Shown here: positions 54,648-61,219 of the stretch, piece by piece
Numbering within the stretch: position 1 is the first letter of the stretch
Layout: the number at the start of each line of letters is the position of its first letter
Source: Gnetum montanum
Taxonomy: Eukaryota; Streptophyta; Gnetopsida; Gnetales; Gnetaceae
DNA: 61,219 nt
Reading direction: 5' to 3'
Assembly: GCA_015680685.1 (NCBI GenBank)
Contig: MNCI01008366.1
Coordinates: forward strand, 309,685-370,903
The notes under the pieces: model-generated
The model's database searches: none
What the model was told of the DNA's origin: nothing
What the model saw: only the letters and a program-made list of their open reading frames with translations
Position numbers and translations under genes: made by a program

Positions 54648-55245
54648 GCCAAAGGGAAAGCACTAGCAAGAATGAGGACCTTCCCAATCGAGGGACAAAT
54701 AACTAAGAACTTCACAGAACCAAGAACAACCCCAAGAATAGGTAGCAAAAACCCATGCAATGAGACCTCTTCAGGAGGAGCCCAAAGTGGAGTCTGTTAG
54801 ACAAATTCTTGAAGTGGCTGCAACTGAACAATCTCACCAAGATGAGGCACTTGGACCAAGACCAAACCTTGAGGTCACCTTGATGGAGGCCTACCTCAAG
54901 CAAATTGCATCTAAGAAGGTTCAAAAATCTGTGCTTTAGGAGCTAAATTTTGGAACTTGCTTGGAGTTTTCTCCTCCATAAGTCAAGATACAACTTCAAA
55001 ACTCTCCCATGTGGTCTTTCATCACTTCCAACAATGAGTGGTACATGGGGGAGACATCTTTTCTAGAACAACAAGTAGGTTGGGGCCACAGTCAAAATCA
55101 AGGACATTAATGTGTCATACTTGGTGAAAGTAATCTCTTAGCCCTTGGGTTACTTGAAAATAGGGCCACTCTAGTTGAAATCTCGATGCAAGCAGATCCA
55201 AGCATCAAGAAAGAATGGACACAACTATGACATCTTGTTCCTGGA
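54648..55245 (+). pseudogene. E3 third ORF (ORF3), 3'-truncated by E7
   Basis: One + frame from ATG 54648 stays readable for about 200 codons to the E7 insertion, with about ten stops, mostly TAG/TAA/TGA one change away from Gln or Trp codons. Readable parts include MRPLQEEPKVESVRQILEVA, EVTLMEAYLKQIASKKVQKS, SPMWSFITSNNEWYMGETSF and LLALGLLENRATLVEIS. The beginning matches E1 9471-9608. The base pair before the ATG is AG after a T-rich stretch, so a spliced subgenomic message is possible. The position matches the envelope-like ORF of Athila elements, but I see no membrane segment and do not recognise the family. Confidence 0.55.
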
Positions 55246-55739
55246 TGTTATAAAAATACGAATGCCTAATTTATTATATTCATCATGGATAATATATCGA
55301 AAATATTATAAACACTTAAATAATGAATTAATTAACAAATAAATACTTGATACTAAAGAATTAAGCAAGGAAAGATAAATGGAAAAATTCTATTAAGGGA
55401 AGAGAGTACTATAATGCCCTTTTGGGTTATCTTCCTAAGCCACTTAAGCCGTAGAGGCAATCTAGCACTACCACCATGGTTAGGCCTATAACCTAGCTAG
55501 AAGGGTGGGCGAGTCTTCTTCCTGTCCCGCTTCACCTGGCTCCCGTTACTTGCCTCTCCAAGCTTCGCAACTCCATGCCAGCACGACCTCTAACCCCGAC
55601 CCTAAATAGCATAGGTCAAACCCTTTCCCAAGGGATACATGAATAGTCATAACTTCTCATAACAAGGTACCCCTTCATTAGAAGGTTAATTACATTGTTT
55701 ACAATTGCTTCCACCCTTAACAAGGGACGGGACTTTACA
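55246..55739 (-). repeat. E7 3' LTR
   Basis: 494 bp, + strand ends TGTTATAAAAATACG and GGGACTTTACA, so TG...CA, directly next to the PPT. The middle (55430-55620) is more GC-rich than its surroundings. The partner LTR is not in the window, so the left boundary rests on TG and on where the E3 ORF3 frame stops. Confidence 0.82.
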
Positions 55740-55752
55740 ATCTACCCCCCTT
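55740..55752 (-). other. E7 polypurine tract
   Basis: Minus reading AAGGGGGGTAGAT next to TGTAAAGTCCC, the usual PPT of plant chromoviruses. Confidence 0.92.
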
Positions 55753-55921
55753 AAGCATCTAGCTCATCCTCGAGTGCTTCCTTGATATCCAATTGCTTAA
55801 CAGCTACTTCATAGTTATGCTCCTTAGCTTCAATTCCCTTATTTTCCTCATTATCATCTATACAAATAAAAGATCAAAATTTATAAGCATAATTTATTAC
55901 ATCCATAATAAATTCAACTTA
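55753..55921 (-). other. E7 3' untranslated segment
   Basis: 169 bp between the pol stop and the PPT; no frame. Confidence 0.7.
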
Positions 55922-57373
55922 TCATTCAATATTTGGATGATCAAAAAGTTGAGGGTAAGTATTTAAAATAAACTCCTTGTTTTCCCAAGTCTGGTGATCA
56001 TAATTTGACCATTGAATAAGTACTTCACTGATATTTTTATTTTGTAATTTCTTGGTTTGTTGGTTTGTAATAGAAATGGGTTTTACTTCAAAGCTAGTGT
56101 TGGATCGTAATGGCAAAGTATTCCAATCCAATACATATGGTACATCATTTTTATGAAATTTCTTTAACAAGCTCACATGAAAAACTGGATGAATTTTTAA
56201 GGTTTTGGGAAGATTCAATCGATATTCTACTTCACCAATTCTTTCAAAGATTTCAAAAGGTCCACAAAATCTAGGTGCTAATTTAGTATATTTTCCCAAT
56301 TTAAGAGAACTTCTGGTAGGTTTTACTCTCAACAATACTTGATCCCCTACTTGGAATTCTTTTTTAAGTTGATGCTGATTTGCATATCCTTTATATTTAT
56401 CTTGGGCAGCTTGTAAATTTTGTTTAATCCTTATCACAATGTTTTCCATTATTTTCATTTCTTCTTCCTTACATTCCACTCTTAAGGTTGGATCTGCCTA
56501 GGTTAATGGTGTACAACAATTACGTCTATATACTACTTCGAATGGTGTTCGATGTATAGAACCTTGATAATTGTTATTGTAGGAAAATTCTGCCAGATGT
56601 AAATAATTCTCCCATGCTTTTGTTCTACTTCCAACATAACTTCGTAGGATATCTTCTAATATTCTATTCACTCATTCAATTTCTCCATTAGTTTCAGGAT
56701 GATAAGTTATGCTAAATTTTAATTGAGTTCCAAGCTCTTTGAAATTTTTTTTCCAGAATTTGAGTATGAATTTAGGATCTTTATTCGGAGTGATAGATTT
56801 TGGACAACCATGTAATCTAAATACTTCTTGTACGAATTTTTGGGCTATTTCTTCCGCTGTGTTTGTAGGCTTCAAAGCTATAAAATGTGCCATCTTTGAT
56901 AGATGATCAACTACTACAAAAATTGAGTCATTTTCTTTTTTGGTTACTGGAAATCCCACTATGAAATCCATAGTGATATCTTCCCATTTCTAGGTTGGAA
57001 TTTCCAAGGGTTGTAATAATCCACTAGGTTTCCTTTGTTCAGCTTTTATTCTTTGACATGTTGGGCAATTTTTAATGTATGTAGACACATCATTCTTCAC
57101 TCCAAGCTAAAAATAAGATTTGCAAATTATCATATAGGTCTTAATATAACCTGGGTGTTCTACATATGGTACTTCATGTGCTTCACACAACAATTTTAGT
57201 CTCCAATTTCCTTCTGGTATGCATACTCTTTGTCCTTTCATTAATAAACCGTTAGAAGTGAGTTGGTATTGAGGCTCATTGGAAATGTTGGTTAAAATGT
57301 TTTTCAAGTAAGGGTCTTCTTTCATTTGTTTCTTAATTTCTTCTTCCATAGGGGTCGTTACTACACCTATCAT
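55922..57373 (-). pseudogene. E7 integrase with chromodomain
   Basis: Zinc region: piece 57107-57373, then NCPTCQRIKAEQRKPSGLLQ. Core (56672-56971): MDFIVGFPVTKKENDSIFVV, first Asp kept. The second reads SITPNKDPKF where SDRDPKF is usual, so the catalytic Asp is Asn. Glu is kept in YHPETNGEIE. The C-terminal open piece 55922-56479 has YKGYANQHQLKKEFQVGDQV, PRFCGPFEIFERIGEVEYRL and HPVFHVSLLKKFH. It ends in a chromodomain, VLIQWSNYDHQTWENKEFIL...YPQLF. Chromodomains of this group can steer integration to particular chromatin. Stops lie at about 57106, 56995 and 56500. Confidence 0.9.
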
Positions 57374-57868
57374 TCAATTCCACATTCGACTAAGGGCATC
57401 ATCTACCACATTTTTCTTGCCAAGAATATATTTGATTTCAAAATCATATTCTGCTAACAATTCTATCCATCGCCTTTGACAAGTATTCAAAATAGGTTGT
57501 ATTTGCAAATATTCTAAACTTTTGTGATCCATTTTTAGTATAAACTTCCTTCCACAAAGATAATGTCTCCAAACTTTCAAAGCATGAACAGTTGCTAGTA
57601 ATTCTAAATCATGAGTTGAGTAATTTACCTCAACTCCTTGTACTTTACGAGATTCATAACATACCACTTTATCTTCCTGGGAAAGAACTGCACCAATTCC
57701 TATTCCACAGGCATATGTGGATACTTCAAATGGTAGATCTTCATTCGGAATTCTCAAAATAGGTGCTGTTGTAAGTAGCATCTTAAATCTAAGAAAAAAT
57801 TCCCTACATTTTTCATCAAATTTGAACTCACGTTTTTCCTGCAAAAGGTTAGTTAATAGGGATACCAA
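57374..57868 (-). pseudogene. E7 RNase H
   Basis: Open 164-residue piece. Readable: PFEVSTYACGIGIGAVLSQE (DAS-type catalytic Asp replaced by Tyr in TYA), CYESRKVQGVEVNYSTHDLE, LLATVHALKVWRHYLCGRKF, MDHKSLEYLQIQPILNTCQR, GKKNVVDDALSR. It follows RT after a short frame break at 57869-57958. Confidence 0.88.
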
Positions 57869-58884
57869 GGTAGAATAATGTTTAATGAAACGTTAATAAA
57901 AATCGGCTAACACTAAGAAGCTTCGAACTGCTGTAACATCTTTTAATTCAAGCCAATCTCAAATCGCACTAATTTTTGCTGGATCCACTTGCAATCCTTT
58001 CTTGAAAACTATATGTCCTAAGTATGAGACTTCTTCCTTAAAGAGTTCACATTTACTCAATTTAGCTTTTAATTGATGTTCTTTAAGAATTTCCATTGTA
58101 GTTTTCAAATGTTTGATATGTGCTTCTCTTGATTTAGAATAAACAAGTATATCATCCATAAATACTATGACAAATTGATCAAGATATTCATGAAAAATAT
58201 TATTTATTAATGTCATAAATGTTGTACGTGCATTAGTTAATCTAAACGACATTACAACAAATTCATATAATCTATATCTGGTTCTAAAAGCATTTTTCTC
58301 AATATCTTTCTCCTTAATCCTTATTTGGTGATATCCTAATTTTAAATCAATCTTTGAGAAATAACATGCACTCATAAGTTGATCAAATAAATCATCAATT
58401 CTAGGTAAAGGATAAGTATTTTTAATCGTCACTTTATTCAATGCTCTCTAATCAATGCATAATCTTAGAGTACCATCTTTCTTTTTGATGAATAGAACTA
58501 GTGCACCCCAAGGTGATACATTGGGTCTAATTTTCCCTTCTTCTAATAATTGGTCTAATTGTATCTTTAATTCTCTTAGTTCTGAAGTAGAAAATCTATA
58601 AGGAGCTTTTGAGATAGGTTGTGTATCGGGAAAAATATCAATTCCATGTTCAACAGTTCTTTTTGAAGGTAAATCTCTAATTTCACCAAATACTGAATCT
58701 TTATATTCTTTAAGTTCATTTGGGATCTCAACACTTAAAAGTTTTTGAGGTTGGATAACTTTAACCACCAACATTGTAGCACCTTTTTTGACTAATCTTT
58801 TAGCTTACTTAATAGTTATTGTATGAATTTTCTTTGCTGTTCCTACCCCCCTTTTAACCTTGACTTCTTTAGTGGTTGGAACTT
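57869..58884 (-). pseudogene. E7 reverse transcriptase
   Basis: Pieces 58448-58774 ([60 protein letters not shown]) and 57959-58441 ([52 protein letters not shown]), with one stop between (TAG in place of Tyr/Arg near 58445). The catalytic FMDD is intact at 58151-58162. Substitutions occur in the usual MPFGLTNAPATF motif ([12 protein letters not shown]). About 250 bp of connector upstream of 58774 are stop-broken. Confidence 0.92.
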
Positions 58885-59275
58885 TTAAATTATGAGTTCC
58901 AAAGTGGGCAGTAACATCAAATTTTTTAAGAAAGACATTCCTAAAATTGCATCAACATCACCTAGTTCAAATTCAAAAAATTCATCAATGAAGAGCATAT
59001 TTTGCAAAGTAAAGTTTATTTTTCCATACTTGGTATGTTTGCACACAGTTGTTCCATCTACCTGTTCTATCTTAATAATTTTCTTGTAAGGGAGACTTAA
59101 TTTCAATAAATTAATTAACTTTGGAGAAATAAACTTATCACTAGCACCACTATTAATCAAAAATTTAATTTTTTTACCTTTAATTGAACCTTCAAAAATC
59201 AGTAAGGCAAATTGAAATTTTTGCAAACTTGATTTAGTTGATGCAAATATCTTCTTGATGGCTGTTGTAGCAACT
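58885..59275 (-). pseudogene. E7 aspartic protease
   Basis: C-terminal half of the 201-residue open piece 58885-59490. The active site reads FLINSGASDKFIS, with Asn for the catalytic Asp near 59152. The flap-side LGDVDAILGMSFLKNL is typical of chromovirus proteases. It continues in frame from the gag zinc knuckle. Confidence 0.87.
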
Positions 59276-60415
59276 GGAATTTTTCCATTATTCATGTTTG
59301 GGTTTGGATTCTGATTTTTGATTTGGTTAGTCCTTTGTATTTTTGCTTGAAATTTTGGGCAATCTCGTTTAAGATGGTCCTCACCACAAAAGAAACATCC
59401 AGATCTTGGTCGAGCTTTTTTTGTTGGTGTCTCTTCTATCATTGCTTGTGGAAAAGGGCTTGGTTGAGAAGTTGCTTGTCGAAGGGTCACTCTTATTTGA
59501 TTCGATTCCTCATAATCCTTAGCAATTCTATATGCTTCATCAACAGTTTGGGGATTATGGGCTTGTGTTTGTGAAAGTAATTGAGCATGTAATCTTCCAA
59601 TGAATTTTGAAGCTAATTCTCCCTCATCCTAGTGACTTACATATCTAGAAAGATCACAAAATTCTTTGTAGTAATAATCTATGGATCATTTTCCCAATCT
59701 TAAGGAATCAAATCTCATTTTACGCTCTTTGAGAAAAGAATTGGGAACAAATTTTTGTTCAAAATCTCGATAAAAATTAAGCCAATTTGTAATCAAACCT
59801 TGAGATCTTAGCCCATTCCACCATGTTGCTGCAAGTCCTCTTAAATACAAAGAGATAACTTCTAGACATTCATGGCTTGACAAATTTAACATATCAAAAT
59901 AGTTTTTCATTGTATTATGCCAATCCTTTGCCTTAGCACTGGATCCAGGGGCTCCATCATAATGATCTAATTTTACTTTCTTAGCATGCACTTGTGTTAA
60001 TGATTCTCTAAATGGATTAAGCCAGTTCCCATATCCTTCACTCTCAATTTTAGTTCTACAGTCTACAAGGTGGATTTCAGTATCCTGTCCATTAGGTGGA
60101 GGTTATGTTTGTTGTGGATTCCTAATGGAAGGTTGATCTTGATGTTGTGCTCTAGGTAAATTAAGGGTAGGATTGGAAGATTGAATAAGATGGTTGATTA
60201 ATTGCTTAATGGAATCAGCAAATGAATCCATCTTTCCTTCTACTTCAAACCATTTATCCTCTGAATTTTGGGACAATTTCTTAATTTCTTCAGACATATT
60301 TTGCATCTCTTTCTCGAAACCCTTAGTTTGAGTGTCAAAGTTCTTCTTGAATACCCCTAATCTCATTAATTTGTTCTTCAAGGGCATTCATTTGATCATT
60401 GACTCGAGCTTCCAT
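59276..60415 (-). pseudogene. E7 gag
   Basis: The ATG at 60415 begins MEARVNDQMNALE, but one frameshift near 60370-60385 follows. Then come a coiled-coil stretch (60103-60340, MQNMSEEIKKLSQNSEDKWF), the capsid domain KLDHYDGAPGSSAKAKDWHN, YLRGLAATWWNGLRSQGLI and FEQKFVPNSFLKERKMRFDS (59686-59991). A helix with HAQLLSQTQAHNPQTVDEAY is followed by the zinc knuckle CFFCGEDHLKRDC (about 59365-59405). Stops at about 60101, 59685 and 59630. Confidence 0.88.
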
Positions 60416-61014
60416 TTCTCTCTAATTTATTCTTCAGGTTCTTAACATCGGTAAGTTGAAGAAATCAAGTATGTTTGAGAATTCTTAGCCTTTATGGCTC
60501 TTTTATGGAATTCGAAATCGTTTAGTGAGTTGTGGAAAAAGTTAAAACTGTTATGGATTTCTCACCGAATCCTAATTATTTTGGGACCTAAATTAAAGAA
60601 TTAAAAGTTAATTTTCTGTAATTTAAAAGCTAAATTTGACCATTCCGTTGAGTCTGGAAGGCTCAAATCTATTGGAATTGGTTTTTGTTTAGTTGAAAAC
60701 AGACTCAGATTCAAAAGTTATAGTCATTTTAAGTTTTCTTAATTTTCACATTTTTCGAGATTTCTCGAGAGGTCACCCATCCCAATTCTACTCTAGGACA
60801 TGCACACTTAATGACAAAATTTTTATTTAAGTTACTACCGTAACATCAATTTGTATTTTTGTAAATAATTGAGTGCATATTTATTCTTAAACTAATACTA
60901 ATGATCCAAAAAATTTTCTTTTTCAAAAATTTTCGTCAATTGTTGGAAAAATTAAATTTTTCTCTCAATTGACAGATGACCGATTTAAGCTTCGTGTGAT
61001 GGCCAAAAGGCGTT
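60416..61014 (-). other. E7 upstream leader (or adjoining sequence)
   Basis: No gene. Contains a line resembling gypsy leaders (minus reading ATAACTTTTGAATCTGAGTC, about 60700-60720) and the 5S-like segment 60755-60812. No PBS or LTR was found, so the boundary between element and flank is undefined. Confidence 0.45.
60755..60812 (-). repeat. 5S rRNA-like segment (partial)
   Basis: Minus reading TTAAGTGTGCATG, then GAGTAG, then GGATGGGTGACCTC, then GAA and TCTCG. This follows in order and spacing the plant 5S rRNA 3' half (TTAAGCGTGCTTGG...GAGTAGTACTAGGATGGGTGACCTCCTGGGAAGTCCTCG), which includes the Pol III A box, intermediate element and C box. The 5' half and 3' end of 5S are not seen, so it is not a 5S gene. 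Confidence 0.65.
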
Positions 61015-61149
61015 GATGGGTGGCACGAAAGAGACAGTGATAAGCGACATGAGAGGTGATGATAGACGACAGGGGAGGCGATGATAGGTGATGCAAGAGG
61101 CAGTGATGGGTGACGCGAAAGGCGGTGATGGGCAGTGCAGGCAGGTGGC
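61015..61149. repeat. 22-bp minisatellite, about 6 units
   Basis: Units start at 61015 (24 bp), 61039, 61061, 61083, 61105 and 61127, each beginning GAT(A/G)(A/G)G or GATGGG and containing GAGAGG/GAAAGG-like cores. GC-rich relative to the surroundings. Overlapping minus-strand open frames in this stretch are translations of the repeat. Confidence 0.85.
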
Positions 61150-61219
61150 GACGACAGCAAAAAAAAAATAGTGGAAGAAAAAGAAAAAAGAAAAAAAATA
61201 GCAAAAACACATTTTTTTT
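61150..61219. other. A-rich/purine-rich end of window
   Basis: A and GA runs only. No gene. Confidence 0.6.

Larger units (their letters stand above)
36023..55245 (+). mobile_element. E3: Athila-like element (subfamily A), interrupted by E4 and truncated by E7
   Basis: LTR 36023-36868, PBS, gag to 38279, E4 insertion 38280-47729, then gag resumes at 47735. Protease, RT, RNase H, IN, spacer and ORF3 follow up to 55245, where chromovirus E7 begins. The 3' LTR is not in the window. Without E4 the visible part is about 9.8 kb. All coding parts carry stops. Confidence 0.85.
55246..61219 (-). mobile_element. E7: chromovirus (Ty3/gypsy with chromodomain), minus strand, 5' end outside window
   Basis: 3' LTR 55246-55739, PPT, then in the minus reading gag (60415), protease, RT, RNase H, IN and a C-terminal chromodomain ending at 55922. 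It is inserted in ORF3 of E3. No second LTR occurs before 61219, so the leader is at least 800 bp or contains another insertion. Decay is moderate: long open pieces separated by single stops. It is probably younger than E3, which it interrupts. Confidence 0.9.

Noticed and set aside
60936-61212. Three overlapping minus-strand frames rich in Ser, Pro, His and Leu
   Set aside because: They are translations of the 22-bp minisatellite and the adjacent purine run in different frames.

Overview
The window is repeat-dense, AT-rich nuclear DNA from a seed plant, probably one with a large genome. I recognise no intact host gene, tRNA or rRNA gene. Almost everything can be assigned to LTR retrotransposons or fragments of them, nested in one another and decayed by stop codons, frameshifts and deletions. 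The plant assignment rests on Athila/Tat-like Ty3/gypsy elements whose primer-binding sites (PBS) match tRNA-Asp, a chromodomain Ty3/gypsy element with the polypurine tract (PPT) typical of plant chromoviruses, and a Ty1/copia element with an initiator-tRNA-Met PBS. I cannot name the species. Labels E1-E8 are mine.

Layout. (1) 1-457: flank, probably the 3' part of the minus-strand element E5. (2) 458-19093: a composite insertion bounded by the 5-bp target-site duplication (TSD) GAAAG. E1 (Athila-like, LTR subfamily A, + strand) has its left LTR at 463-1291 and its right LTR at 18304-19088. Between them, from about 9609 to 18303, lies a block of the related subfamily B (E2) in the order 3' tail - LTR - PBS - gag - pol. 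(3) 19094-23906: E5, minus strand, with gag and protease but with reverse transcriptase (RT), RNase H and integrase (IN) deleted. It abuts an LTR fragment (23907-24251) in the opposite orientation. (4) 24252-24806: unassigned DNA with a 35-N assembly gap and a tRNA-like (possible SINE) head. (5) about 24807-35544: E8, an unrecognised element with short direct repeats that look like roughly 155-bp LTRs. It is split by E6, a 6.0-kb minus-strand copia element (25391-31393). (6) 36023-55245: E3, subfamily A, + strand, interrupted inside gag by E4, a 9.45-kb minus-strand subfamily B element (38280-47729) with a perfect ATGGG TSD. (7) 55246-61219: E7, a minus-strand chromovirus that cuts into the 3' part of E3; its 5' LTR is outside the window.

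How the parts relate. E1, E2, E3, E4 and E5 are one superfamily. They share LTR ends (TGATGA...CTCATCA), the tRNA-Asp PBS, a gag with an Arg/His/Asp/Ser-rich arm and a Pro/Gln/Tyr-rich linker, an Athila-like pol and a long 3' spacer. Subfamily A also carries a third reading frame about 1.9 kb past IN (9471 and 54648); I did not find it in E4. Nothing here looks able to move on its own. The best-preserved coding stretch is E2 pol: protease DSG, RT FMDD and an IN D-D35-E triad can all be read, but RT has an 80-bp deletion and stops are present.

Most notable points: the composite A/B structure; the hidden third ORF; an identical Glu-to-Lys change at the IN catalytic Glu in three of four copies; a 5S-rRNA-like segment near the right end; and the unidentified element E8.
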